64,000 bases of DNA from Hetaerina americana (Eukaryota > Arthropoda > Insecta > Odonata > Calopterygidae): NCBI GenBank assembly GCA_022747635.1, contig JAKTNV010000010.1, positions 39,580,237 to 39,644,236 of the forward strand, read 5' to 3'. The notes under the pieces were generated by a model. It searched no databases and was not told the DNA's origin. It saw only the letters and a list, made by a program, of their open reading frames with translations. A program made the position numbers and the translations under genes. Below are positions 33,573-48,500 of this stretch, piece after piece (positions within the stretch are counted from its first letter, which is position 1; each line of letters opens with the position of its first letter).

Positions 33573-36500
33573 CTGGAGAAGAAAGATCTTGGCATCAGAA
33601 GATTTCAGCACAACCGAGATCTTGGAAGAAAGTCAAGTTTGAGGTCTTACAACATCTTATGAGGGTGAAATTATACTTGAATGCATGTGAACACTCCACT
33701 GAGGCAAGTTAATTCTTAGATCAAGTCAACTTGCAAGGGACCAGATCGTGCTTTCAAATTTCCATATAAGCTTATTCTAATGCAACAATTTCAAAGAGTA
33801 AAAATAATTTTCCATGACTGGGATTCAAACCTGGATCCCTATATGTCCGAGTTTAAGAGGATGCTTTGATACATTAACTTGCTATAGCAATCAGCCGGAC
33901 ATCAAGGAATCCGGGTTCGAACCCCAGTCAAGACAAATGATTTTTGAATTCTGAAATTGTTGCATTGAAATACTTATTAGCGGATGACTCTGTTAAAAGT
34001 CACAGCTGTGGTATCTCCCTCAGTTTCTTGGAATAGGCTTATTCCAATGAACAATGAATATCCACACCAGAAAATGCAAGTCCACTAAGTCCAAGTGCTT
34101 TTGGCCAGGGCCTGCTCTTAAAAATGAATGGCAGGATACTTTGAATTAAGTGAGATTAAACATACAGATGTTAATGTTAAGCATTATTGTCAATCTTTTG
34201 TGAATACTATTCAATTTAGAAAGCACATAAGGCATTTATTTTGTTCTATTTTGAATTTAAACTTCCACTACAACCAAATATTTCTAATTTAAGATAGTCC
34301 TATCCAATTATCACAGAATATAAATTCTCCAATTAAATTACATATCAATGCTAATAATTATATAAACTCAGCCTGTAGGTCACTATTATTTGAGAGAGAT
34401 TGATGATAGGCCAGTTACCTTCTCCAGCATTTTCATGAAATAAATTCCACTTATAAATAAATTATACAAATTGATTCAGACATATTTGAATATAAAGAAT
34501 ATTTATCTGGAAGTATTAATAAGTTTAAAAAAAAAAACTAACATTTTTATTTTTATTTGCCATATTCTCTGAATATAACCCTCTTGTGTAGTCCTTCACA
34601 TTTCTCAAATTTCACTTTTCGAAAATGTTTTAACCCCACGGCTTATCTCACATTACATATTGTAAAGAGATATAAATTAGCCATCAAAATCAAATTATTT
34701 GATTTTGAAAATATATCTGACTGTACAAGGGTGGTCCCGTAAGTACCCAGCCTGACCTAGAAATGGCGGTAGTCGTTTGAAAAATATCACTGTATTGGAA
34801 AGCATACAATCTATAAAGCATATGCTTCAAGTTTGAGGATGCAACATTGTTTAGTATTTGTTCGGCAGCTATCAATAGTGAACATTTCCAGTGAACTTGT
34901 GAAAATGGAGAATATTGGTCATCATTATGTGATAGAATACTTTTATTTGAAAGGTCTCAGCCAAACCTATATAAAATCTGAACTGGATTCTACTCTGGGT
35001 GAGTCTGCTCCTTTGTTTACAACAGTCAAACATTAGGAAGCAGAGTTTAAACGAGGCCATACGAGCTGTCAAGACAAGCATTACATTGGTCGACCAAATG
35101 AGGTGACGACTCCAGAAACCATGAAGAAAATCTACAAAGTGATACTGGATGATCATCAAATGAAAGTGCACAAGCTAGCAGACATAGTAGGCATTCCAAA
35201 AAGTGCAGCACACTGCATATTAACTCAAAATTTGGACATGATAAAGCAGTGTGCAAGACGGGTGCTGCCCTTGCTCACACTTGAGCAAAACCAGTGTTGA
35301 GAAGATGTTTCATTTGAGTGTTTAGCAAAGTTTCACAGCAACAAAGCAGAATTTTTGTGATATTTGTGCCTATAGCTATCAAACTTACAGAACATCACTG
35401 GGAAAAGTGTATAGAGCTGGAAGAAGATTATGTTGAAAAATAAATACATTTTTTTCCAAACTTTTCGTGTTTTCTTTGTTGGGCTGGGTACTCACAGGAT
35501 TACCCTTGTACTATTTGGCTCTTTAAAAAATGATTTCCTCTATCATTCAGAATGGCTAATTGTAAAAATAATCATTAATTATAATAAATCACCATTCTCA
35601 ATTGATATTAAAAAATAGATATTTGCATAGATTATATTTCACAAATGAAGAGATGGAAATACTTGAATTAACTTTCAGGGTTAAAAATATCACATCGCAA
35701 AATGAAATAAAATAATCTTCAAACTTTAAATGGCTTTTTTAAACTTAATAAATAACACCAAGGAGGTTATAAAAATTGGTAAAATATGAAATGAAAATGT
35801 TACTGCATTATCTGGTTCTCTAAAAAAACACTCAAAATCCTGCATTGAATAGATGAACTTAAGTTTTACAAAGAATAAAATTCAGTTATCACAGCTTAGG
35901 GGCCAAGAAAATATCTGTTAAGTATTTTTTTTTAAATGAGAGCAGCCCATATTTCTTCTTTTTGCTAACATTTTTAGCATAACTATGTTACAAATATTTT
36001 TGCCTATTTTTTTAACATAAATATAGCCCCCTTCTTTTGCTTTTTCCGCCAATATTTTTGGCAAAACGGGAGAATGGCTGTTTTCAGAGAAATATGGTTA
36101 TCTGTCTAAAAATTACTGATGGGGGTTAAAGTGTGGTCACATACTCATATGTGATGTGAAAAAGTTTTCTCTAATGGGACATTTAGTACCAAAATTTCAC
36201 AGTTCATTTCTTTGAATTCAAACTTTCCTTTTTATTAATAACCACACATTCCTTTTAGTAAGACAATAAAAAAATTCAAACGGCCAGAATATTGTCTGAG
36301 AGATTTTAAAAATTGAAAACACTAAAATCTTTCACTCACCAATAAAACCAATGCTACGTCCAAGAACAAAAAGGCTGTTAATTGATCCCATTTCTATGTA
36401 TTCCTGAGCTTCCTCCCTGTAGGAAAGAAAAAATAAGGTACTTAACTTGTTATAACATTAAAATCACCTTTGCACTGAAATGCATTCGTTACATGACAGT

Positions 36501-39500
36501 TTTTGTAAATTTCAAAACTGTAATTGTAAAAATATCATGTCGTGACTTTTTTTATAAATGTAGTGCATTCTGACCTTGACTTAATACACCTCTTTTGGTA
36601 ATATCAGTATAAATAATACAAACGCAATTAAAAAAATACACTTTTAAGATATTTGACAAGTGGGTAATTACGGCTATACAGGAAATAAAGAGAAGGATAG
36701 GCAAATAATATTTTTAGGCCAGGCTATGCCGAGCTTCATCCCCAGATTAGTATACCTGGGTCTTAATGGATTAAAGTCATAAAGGGGTATTATTATTATA
36801 AAGTACCCAAGAGTTAGGCACTGCAATCACTGGGAATCATATTTAAGTTCTTGGAATATGCGCTTAATGCATTCCCAATTACACCAATCCAATCAGTGCC
36901 AGGCTCTTTACTCCTGAAGGAAAAGCACAGTGTGTACTGACCGCGTGAAACAACCACTGTTTCTCAGGAGGTCAACAAATGAAACAGCTATAACACCATC
37001 AACATTGAGGATGAGGTTAGGCTTCTTAGAAGTGGTGATGCGTTCAACTTCAAGAGCATAATTGAAGAGTGGCCGGGCAGGAAAATGTTCCACCACAAAT
37101 TCTTTTATGATCTTTACTCTCATGTCAGGATTATTCAGCTATAAGAAAACAAATTGAACAATTTTTAACAGCAGAGAAAAACAGAAGCAGTAGTATAAAT
37201 TACATTTATATCATTTAAGTTATGAATATATGCATATTAATAATGAGCACTGAATGATGAATGACTAAGTATACAAATTGATAAGCACTATAATTATGTT
37301 AATGAGATAAGTATGCCAAACTAGTCCCTTAATCTTTCAGGCTAATGATACTGAAAGAAAATTCATAAAAAGTGTACTAACACTTAACATATCACTGAAA
37401 TCACAAAGATCAATTGCTTATGATGTGTCATGGAATGCCAATTTATGATAAGGATTGGATTCACAGTTGCAAAATAAAAAATTTTCCCATAAGAAATAAT
37501 GTTTAGACACATCTTGAAGAAATTTATTCAGGTGTACATTTCTGGTTTTCAAATATTTTAAAGTAGAATAGTATCTATAATCAATCAACATTAAAAATTA
37601 ATAAAGATAATGAAGAGGAATCATGAAATATTTTTACCAAATGGAAAATAGAAACTATCACATAAATAAGTGTAAAACCGTTCCTAAGATTAGTTTCAAC
37701 AGTACTGACATTGACAAAAGCTTCTCAGGATACTTGTTCAGCCATTTAATCACACTGTTAATTTCTTCTCTAGGGAAAAAAATTAAAGAACGATGGAGGA
37801 TCTTGACTGAAAAAATTTGGCCACAGGTCTGCATGCTGTGTATAATGTCTCTTTACATGTGAACAATAATTTGCTTTATACTGAAGCTTTGACCAAATGA
37901 ATTATCACACTTGCAAGTTTTGCAAAATAGCACTTAAAATCATTCAAAAAGATGTGTAATGCATAATAATAACACATTATTTTCTTCATTGAATAATTGA
38001 TTATAAAAAAATGAAAGAAACCAGCTGCTGTCCTCTGGTCTACCGATTCAAGTCAGCCTATCTTATACAATGATCAGTTTTCGAACCTCTCTTAATTTTA
38101 ATAATAACAATGGCACTCCTAAGGGCATCCCTTTGAAGCCCATCTTGAAGGCAGACGATGCATATTTCATGTAAAAATGCACAAGCCATAGAGGTTCAGT
38201 AGATTTCACCAATTAGCTCATGCTTTGGCCAATGAATGGTAAAAGCCTGAAGGTTTTGTATTATACCTATAACAATACTGATTATAATTAACTCATCAGT
38301 TGTTTTGTAGGCTAAAATTTTCATCTAAACCTGCCCATATTTAAGAGTTTATCTTTATTTCAACCCGAGTTGGAGCTCCCATGCCCCCGAAACCTACAGG
38401 AAATTATATGATTATATGTCTCTTTATTTAAATAAATCTATGCGTGCTAATTTATTCTGAACAACTGACATTAATATATATTATGCTCTTTGAAAGCCAA
38501 TTTAATGATGGCCCAGAAATATGGGGGCCACATGCTGCTAATACGAAATTTGGTTTTATTATACAAAAAGGCTATCAAGTTACTAACCCACACATATCCT
38601 CCACCGCACACCATTGTTCATCACATTTAAAGATATAGCAGGTATTCATATGAAATACTATTACATGTAATAAAAGGTAATGTCCATAAATTCCCTACAA
38701 AATGTGAAAACCAAAAATAAAACGGGAAAAATATTCCAACCTGTAAACCAATTCAATAACAAACGTTGTAGTTAACATGGGCATCCAATTATTTAATCAT
38801 CTACCAGTGTCCGTAAGACTAGTAGGTTTGGTTAAATTAAAAATGCTGCTACAAACTTGACTAGCATCTATCACAATGTACTCATGGATACTTATGGTCA
38901 GTAGTTCATAATGACTATCAAACCTTTTAACAACAGATTCTCCAGCCCTCATGTTCTGGTGACAAATCACAGGATGAAAGAAATATTTTAATATAATGAA
39001 AAAATTTAGTACTTACGGACTTGACCCTATGACCAATGCCCATTATAAGCTGACCCTTCTTCCTCATCACATTCACAAATTCCATTGGACTAAGTCCAGT
39101 GTCATAGGCTTCACTGAATTGGCGAGCAGCTCCATCCAACGCCCCACCAAATCGGTCACCCTATGGGAATTTGAGAGCATGTACTATTTAATCTCATCAG
39201 CCAAAAAAGCTATTGCACAAAATTAATGACTGAAAAATTAGATTTCCATGCAGGGAACAAAATTAATTTTATTTATCATGATCAGAAAATTCTTATTAAG
39301 AGATGAAAACAAATTTTCTTTTACCCTTTGGTGTAAGAAATGGGGAAAAAAGTAAACAGCAAGAAGATATCTCAAGGCATTAGAAAAAAATTGTAGCAAG
39401 GAAATAATATTATTATTCCTGAAATTAAAAAAATAAAGAAAAATTCATATTGATTGAAGAAATATTGACAATTTTAGGTTCTATCTCAAAGATTCAAGTC

Positions 39501-42500
39501 ATGTCAAGAGGTGCATCTTAAAAATGGATGAAAAAAATTCAATTATTTAGATGTTAAGGAAAACAAGCATTTACTTTGTCACTAACAAATGTAATGGATT
39601 CAATTTTTGTATAGTCATACCTCTTTTAACTAAGGAGTTTTGGATAAATTACTCAAGTGTTCTTAAAAATGAAAATTCTACCACTACTCATAAGTATTTA
39701 CAATCACTTCCCTAATACTATGCATACATCTTCACCCACGATAGAATTTTTATTTAATAAAAATCAAATGAATACGTTGACATATAATTCATATAGTTGA
39801 AATAACCATTCTCTCCTTAATATGCTCTCTCAATAATGTTCAGTTTATTAAGAAATATCAAATGTATACCAAATGTTTCATCTTCCAAAATTAAATTTAA
39901 AATATTCTTTTGAAGCCAATAGTTAGGTCTACCAAACATTGGTTGACACAATATATTTGCATGCAGTTTCTTGCTTGGTCCACACTAATATGAAGCAATA
40001 CTTATAAATTTGGTCAAAGTGCAATTTTAAATTTCACAAACATAACAGGAAAAACTTTTATCGAGGAAACAAATAAATATCTCAGCCTCTAAATTTTTGG
40101 TGGGTAGAGGGAATGAAAGTGGAACAGAGGATGAGAAATGCCTCTGGCGGAGGCAAATGGATAATGTGCCGATTAAATACAGGTATGTAATTGATGCTCT
40201 TCTGTATTCCATTATCATTTTGTGAAACTTAAGTCTTCCAAACTGGAGATGTGTTCACAATAAAAAAAATATTTATCTAGATCAGGATTGCAGCTACTTA
40301 CTGTTTAATATCAATGACACATATCTATGTAACCTCCTGGCTAAATGAACTTAAAATTTCCCATGGAAAGAGTCAATGATAAGAGAATCATTCACAAATA
40401 AAATTCAGAGAAGAATTAGATGTATCACAGAGGCAAAATGACATATACAACTTACCAAGCTTAACTTTTGATTATCACATAATTTCATGAAAACAAAATT
40501 ACTTACGAAAACTGGTACACACTAGGACGATTACTTACAATTGTTAGAAGTCCAGAGACCAAAGAGGAGACTAGGTCTTTCCCTGCTCTCGCACAAACAA
40601 TTGTGTTATGTGCACCAGAAACTGCTGGACCATGATCAGCTGTGACCATCAAGCACATCTCAAAGAATTTACAGACATATGGAGGAAGGCATCGTTGGAA
40701 CCAAAGGAGAGAAACCACACCACCAATACCAATATCTTTTTTCAGAATCTGTAAGTAAGAAATTGATTATATCTACTATAGTAATAGAGCATTATGACCC
40801 AAAACAAAAATTATTTCATTCATATAGATTACTTTCCCAGTTTTGATGATTTAAATAATACCACAATATATTTTAAGAAATATTTAGCTGAAGGACAAAT
40901 AAATGGAAATCAAATGTGATATTCCAGAAATAACTGCTAACTTTTTAACTGAACTTACAAGAGACTTGCTTCCACTAAAGTATTCAATTAAGCACACGTT
41001 CAAAATTCAATTCTTAGATGGCATTTTTATCGCTGACTTACAACCTCTAGTGTGAGGAAAAATGAACACATTCCTTTTTAATTTTCTTTTGCCACATAGG
41101 GAGATATTTTTGGACTTAAAGACCCATTTGTTCCTTTTTTTAATCAATGACGTTGGTCATCTGCCACTTCCAGAAATGATATCCCTTTTCACAGATGATA
41201 CTAACGATTTCTAAAATTGTCTAATGGAAAGAGAATAATTACTGTAGTGCATAACATGATCTGAATATTTCAATGGCTGGTTCATAACTAATAAATTAAA
41301 AATTAATTTTTCTAAAACTAATTACACATTTTTTCATCAAGCAGCTCACAAACTTATAGTGACCCCATTGACACTAATAGGATCTGTATTCAGAACAGTC
41401 AACTGTATTAAATATCCTGATATTCATAGTGATTCAACTTTCCCTCAGAAAAACCATACTACCTTGATCAAAAATTTCCCGGAATTTATTCAGAAAATTA
41501 AAAATACAAGTTTATTCATCTAAATCTATATTGTCCCCTTCAAAGTAATCCCCATCGACTGCAACACACTTATGCCAGCGCTTGATCCAATCCTCGAAAC
41601 ATTTTTTATATTCGGTTTTCGGTATGTCCATCAGTGCTTCCTGCGATTTTTCCATTACTTCCTCTCGGCTGCTAAAACGCGTTCCCCGTAATGGTTTTTT
41701 AACTCGATTGAACAGAAAGAAGTCACAGGGAGCCAAATCAGGTGAATTCGGTGGCTGTTGGATGGTATTTGTTGCATTTTTCGTCAAAAAATTACGAATA
41801 ATGATAGCACTGTGCGACGGTGCGTTACCATGGTGCAAAATCCACGAGTTTTCTGCCCACATTTCTGGTCTCTTTCGGCGAATTGCTTCACGCAAACGTC
41901 TCATAACGCCCAAATAATACTCCTTGTTTACTGTCTGGCCTTCTGGCAAAAATTCATGATGCACTACACCGTTGTAATCCATGAAAACCGTCAGCATTGC
42001 CTTCTTTTTTGACTGAAAACGACGTGGTTTTTTTGGTCTCGGCTCATTTGGTGAACGCCATTCACTTGCCTGATGTCTGGATTGCGTGTCGTACTCATAA
42101 ACCCACGTCTCGTCTCCAGTAATGATCCTTTTGATGAATGTGGGATCGGATTCAGCCTCGCAAATCATGTCTTTTGCGACGTCAACACGGTCTCTTTTTT
42201 GCATGAAATTGAGGTCTTTTGGCACCAACTTTGCTGCTACATGACGGAAACCCAAATCATTGACCACAATGTCTTGGGCGGATCCATAGGCAATGTTCAA
42301 GTCCTCCGCTATTTCTCTGATGGTTAATTTGCGGTTATTGACCAACATTTCTTTTACTTTATCAATTTTTTCACCGACTTTCGATGTTGATGGTCTGCCA
42401 CTGCATTCATCATCTTCGATTGACTCACGACCACTTCTGAACCGCTCGTGCCACTGGTAAACGACCGTTTTTTTTAGAGAATCGTTGCCGAAACACTTTT

Positions 42501-45500
42501 CCAACATTTCCAACGTCCGTGCGCCACTAAATCCGTTTTTTACGCAAAATTTAATACAAGTTAGTTGTTGCAAATTTAAATCCATTTCTGAAATTGTAAA
42601 AAATCGCCAACACACACAGAGATAGATGTACTCTTGGCTACGTAACTTTTGCAAATGTCAAGTTATGACACTAAGATTTAAAGGGAATATCAACAACAGA
42701 TGTACCAATTTAACAAAAAAAACAGAACTCAAGTCGGAACGATGGGAGCGCCACACGGTGGTTATTCCGGGAACTTTTTGATCAAGGTAGTATTTGTCAC
42801 ATTACAAATGAAATTATGCCAGCTACTTATATATACGGCATATTGCACCGAGGTAATTAATCAGTAGTATTTATTCTGCACTGACTGATAGCCAGTTAAG
42901 CTACATGTTAAACATTATGGTTGGTGCAGAAAGGGTGCATTTAATATTATGGTGGTACTACAAAGAAGAATTCTCAAAATGTTGCTTAGTTTAGACTTCC
43001 TAAAAAAAACTGTGGAAGTCCATCAATTGACTTAAGTCTTACCCTTGTAATCTTTGGCTCAAATTTCTTCAGTATCGAACATCTTTAAAACAAAATTTGG
43101 CCTAATACACTAAAATACTGAACTTATTCTAAATATGCATATAAATGCCCAGAGCATTCTCTTTTTTTTAATTTCCTTTCATAAAATTTACTGATATTTT
43201 ACTTAAATCCTCTTGCAATAAATAGCTGTAGAGCTATGTTTGATATTTTAACTTATCCTGTTCCTCTTTGTGCTGCACACCCCTAGGAATATGTATTACA
43301 AAATAAAATAAGGAATGCAAAAAAATAATTGAAATTTATAAAAGCATTGAAAAAAACAGATGCTAAAAAACGGGATCTATAAAGCCCCCTGTCTTTTAGA
43401 AAGGCAAGGGGCTTTGGATACCTCAAAACAAAAGCAACAGAAGTTTATTGATCCATTGCCTGCACGACCTGTAAAGGACATACTGCATCAATTCGACTTT
43501 AGACATGCAGATCCTTATCCCTGCTGTCAAGACCGGAGATTTGATTCACATAACAAGGATATAATTATAAAGTTATTTTCTAAATTATGATTTACAGTAT
43601 TTACTTAGCATCATGCAGCTGATAAACATAGTGAATCTAACGGCACGTGTGTTATAATAGTTGACAACAATGTTTACTGTGAGCAATGGTAATGCAAATG
43701 TGGCATTAAATGAATGCAGATATGCATCACTTGAAATAATTATAAAATGGGGTATTAATGATTAATTGACAATGATTTAATTAGAAGCACTAAGATCAGC
43801 ATATTTTGGATTATTATTAAGGCAAGAACATAACTGTATTATGCACTTAGAAAAATAGACCTTACTTCACTTATAGCAATGCCTCCATAAAGCAGTTCCT
43901 GTCCCCTTTCATCACAAATACTTGTCATAAATGAGGCTGGTTTTCGGATTAGTCCCAGTTCCTGCAGAAAAGGCAAAAAGCACTTAGTATATGACACAGA
44001 ATGGTCTGCACCCTTTTCCTTAAAAGATCCTTTAAATCTTGTAAAATACAAATTTAGTTTGAGCAATATGGTCCAAATACCACCATTACAAATAATATGT
44101 AAATTCAGTAAATTAATCTATAAAATGCAGATACCCAAACACACATTTTCATGATAATGTGCACAAATGAAATATTTCTACTCTCAGATAATATAATTCT
44201 GCTGGTTTGCAAAAAAAATATCACACATGTACATTAAATTAGGTTCTTTTTAACAGAATAAAAAAACAAAGACCTTCAAGTGATTCATGATTACAAATTA
44301 AAACAAGAAATTCACCAGCTAAGGTTTGAAGGTTAACACTATCATGCATTCAGGAAAGAGTTGCTCCAAAATAATATGAAATTACTGTGAAGTGCCCCTG
44401 TATTGTCAGATCAAAAGTTACAAGATCTACAGTGGTTAAGTAAAACCGTGGATAACATCAAAATTATACATGATGTGATAGCCACCTTAATTACATAAAT
44501 ATGATAAAGTTTTAAATAACAACTTACAAAAGAAAGATATTGTTAACACTTAATAAATGAATGGTATAATGCACAATACACCACATTGCACACTTACTAA
44601 GTTCCTTCTATATCTCATTTCAACTTTTTTAGACTAAGGCAAAAACAGAGAACTGAAATCATGGATACTTATCAAACTGATATATAGGTATGTAGGAAGG
44701 CAAGTCTGTAATTAGTTTATCCAGGATATTAATCAGGCAGTGCCCACACAGAGTTATGTTACCTAGGTCTCTCCATGACATAACACAAAAAATACATTAC
44801 TGCCTGTAAGGATACTATGATGAAGATATTATACACGAGGCACTCCGGGATGTGTTCCCTCAATACAGCCATCGATGCCCTTGAAGTGTGAGCTGTTGCT
44901 CTGCCCTGTTGGAACCAAATGTCCCCCAAGTCCAGCTCATCAAGTCGTGGAAAAAAAAATCCTCCAACATGTCTACATACCAGTCTGAATTCATTGCCAC
45001 TGAGACCTCATTTTTCTCAAAAGACTAGGGACCAACAATACCAACTGAGGAAATGGCACACCACACTGTGACTTTAGATGAATGCAAAGGCATTTGCTCT
45101 GGGATTGTTGCCAGCCCAGGAGCACATGTTCTGTTTGTTGACATATACACTCACATGAAAATGGGTCTCATCACTGAAAAACACAATTGCGTCCTCAGGA
45201 ACATTTTTTTTCTTAGGTGATTCAATGGGCCGAGGGACTCCAGTTCTTCGTCTTAACATATGGTTTGTCTGAACGTGGTGACCCATGCAACAATTGATTT
45301 CCAGTCTGGGAAAAAGCCCAACAAGGCTACATTGAAGCTGTTCTGGAAGGTCCGCTGGGTTGCAATCACAGAACATCCATTCGAAAAGTAGGCCTTGACA
45401 GAAAGCGCACACTCTTCACTGTTCCAATACATGATGGTGACTGACAGGGGTTGGGGAAAAACTTTAGAACCCTGCCTGTCTAATGATACCAATCTTACTT

Positions 45501-48500
45501 AGCTACGACCTCTACAGCCTGATTGGTGGGCATTTCAAAAAAGGAAGTTATGTTGTCACACCTTGTATAACTTTAATGCATCAAAGTGTGAAAGGATCTT
45601 CATACTAGAGCAAATTATCATAAAAATTAAATAAAAAATTTTTGTGCGTCAAATTTGCAGGATTAATTATTAGTATGATTAAAGAAAGAATAGGTATAAC
45701 ATGATTGCAGCCAATAATGAGTCATTATGGTAGGATAAAATGGAATAAATATATATGACAATCTGCGACAAAGACACTTGGATATGCTGCAAATCCCGTT
45801 AATACTCATTCTCTGGAAATCTCAGCTACTCGAGATATTGTATCATTTTTGGTGCTTGCCGGAAATAAATATAACATGATGGTTGGGGAATCTGGTACAC
45901 CCTGCAAGAGTGCCACCACGTTAAGTGAGGTCAAACTTTACTTGTTGGACTGATTATCTGGTACGAAAACTCCTAACCTTGAACCAAAGCTTATAAGTTT
46001 AAGACACACCTGATGCTTATTGTTTGATACCAGCAAAGCAGCAGAGCCTGGCATACTATCACATGCCATTTATTGTTTTTATTCATTATTTCTGATCTAC
46101 TGACTTGAGGGCTTGGGTTTGATTCCCGGGCAAGCCACTCTGGGCACCTGCAGCTCCACCTAAGCTGCCTATGAGATTTTTCGGGTAACAGATTCTCCTG
46201 GGAAATCATAACCGTCACAGGGAAAGGAACTGGCTCCCCTACCCTGATGTGTGAATTTCATGTGCCATCGGGCTTAGTACTGGGTGAACTTGACCATCAC
46301 CTACCAAACCGACCTTCGGGTTGATTACTCTGTCTATGGTTTTTTTTTTATTCAAGCCAGCAGTCATGAATTTGAAAAGATCTTGACTTATGTCACACTT
46401 TCAAACCTATTTAATGAGATAATTAGCTATGTGGTGCAGACAACAAAATTCAGGAGCCCAAGGAAGCATAAGGAGTATGACTCTTTGCATCTTCAAGCAT
46501 TTCCATACTAATACAACTAAACAGTATTACCTATTTTAGAAGTTTTAAGTATAAATGTATAGCAGCCACTGGGCAATAAACTTCATTGTAGTTATTAAAA
46601 TATTGTTTTTATGTGATGTGGACAGCATTTTGTACGTGATGTGGAAGTTTGTTTGTATGTGATGTGGAAGATTGTTTGTATGTGATGTGGAAGTGTCATT
46701 GTATGTAAAAATATTTTGTCTCTTATCTGTTTTTATAGTGCGTGCATGTATGTAATTTTTGTTGTAAGAGTTATATTTGACCAAACTTGACCGTTGCCAC
46801 CAGGAAAATTGCCTAATTGCAATATAATTGTAAAATAAATAAATAAAAAATAAATATTCCAGAAAAATTATTACCCGAGCCCATGAATAATCCATTGGCA
46901 CTGTGGGTGGTGGAACTTCTGGCTCTGGGACTATATTACCACTTTCCACAAGGCGGTTGTATACATCACCAATTGCTTCTCCTAAACTGTCAAAGCTTGA
47001 TGGAACATGTGCACCTGCTGCAGCAAGAGCTTTATTCTTAGAACAGGCAGTTTCTCGGTCTGAGTTGGCACATGAGCCAGCATGTCCAAATTGCACTTCA
47101 GATGTGAACATATCTGCGATAGAAGTAAAGGAGGGAATGTGAATTAGTAGATATGAGCTACTCTGGAACTGCACTAAACTTCAAATTCTATTCAAAAACT
47201 CAAATTGAAGGCTTTCAAAATTTTCATGTTGATCGATAATTGATTTTCTTATATTAGGGTTAATGAGCAGAAAAATATCAATTCCCTATTTGGGTCACCA
47301 AATGTGATTTTCAACACCATGAATCCAGAACATATAATCCTTACATTCAACGACTACCACTTCATGATAAAAATAATGCAAGCCTATGCAAATATAATTA
47401 TTAGCAACTACAATGAGACTATAATACACGGGTCACTAAATGCTTACTTCAACCTGAACTACATTTTATTTATTTACATTCAATTACCACTTTCCAATAT
47501 TCTTTGGGATATTAATTAGTCCAAAAATGTCTCATGCTATTACAAAAGAATCCTGAATTACATCCACCTCTCTACTTCATTTTCTTATTTTTTTCAGTAG
47601 ATAAATAGTACTTGAGGAGGATTAAAGGCTGCCATTTGTTATGATTTGTCACTCAAAATTACCGGAAATTGACTATTTGCACTATTTGTTTACCTAAATT
47701 GAAAAGTAAAGCAATTATTACATCTCTAATTATGCCACTAGAATTACATAAACATAAATCCTCCAAACAAGAGTTGTAACAAGATACTGATTGCTAACTC
47801 AGTGAGCATTGGAAACCAATATTTTTCAGGCCAGAAGTCACAACTGGTTTCTTGTTGTATAGGCATTTTTCAAATTTTTACACAAAGACAGATAATGTCC
47901 AAGTCATAATACTGAGAAATAATATTCTACAGACCAGCAAATTAACAACTCAATAAAACCCACACCTAATTTGATACGTTAAATACATGTTGAGATATTT
48001 TTAACTTTTTTAAATGATTTATTTCACAAAACTACATTACTCAGTACTTAAAAGAAAAAAAATGTTATATTTATGGCTATACAAAACCCTTCACTCTTTG
48101 GGTGATAATGTACTTTTTGCAAGATCACAATAGTAAAAACATGAATCCTACACTAAAAATAAAGTAATTACTCTATTGATGTCATTTTTCACAAGTGCAT
48201 CTGTTTATGTGGCATTATATCAGACAAATGTGACTGACCTGCACAAGTTCCAATACACCAAGCAACCAAAGGTTTTGTCAATCTGCCATCCTTGAGAGCT
48301 TCACATACATCATATTCTTCCACACCACCAACTTCTCCAAGTAAAACAATCATTTTCACCTAAGATAGCATATAGAAGAATCAAATAACAGTATGAATTA
48401 TGATCATAAACACAGTAAAACCAAAGCATATCACAAAATCTATTGGTTCATTTTTCTGCCAAAGAGTAAAAATTGGAAAGATTCTTTATGTGGCTGCATC

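Larger units (their letters stand above)
41130..43090 (+). pseudogene. LINE reverse-transcriptase remnant split by mariner copy 2
   Basis: Left part: [16 protein letters not shown] (the F-x-D-D box) and [20 protein letters not shown]. After the mariner (41459-42790), the right part resumes with [17 protein letters not shown] and related sequence of the RT C-terminal side. It is antisense to ACLY and carries stops and frameshifts. Confidence 0.6.
43962..46874 (-). other. ACLY intron after the phospho-histidine exon
   Basis: 2.9 kb holding a decayed transposase, a tRNA-derived SINE, a 23-bp tandem repeat and a TAAATAAATAAA-rich tail at about 46830-46850 that resembles a retroposon 3' end. Nothing else is recognised. 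Confidence 0.5.

Noticed and set aside
37623..37862. 79-codon + strand ORF in an ACLY intron
   Set aside because: No homology, AT-driven composition, no splice or promoter context.
43360..43590. 76-codon ORF next to the LINE remnant
   Set aside because: No recognisable domain. Length is within chance expectation.
46612..46703. Repeat array considered as CRISPR-like
   Set aside because: Units are directly adjacent without unique spacers, in a eukaryotic intron.
46545..46874. 209-residue minus ORF as a separate gene
   Set aside because: Its first part is the ACLY exon and the rest is intron. The splice donor and the next exon account for it.
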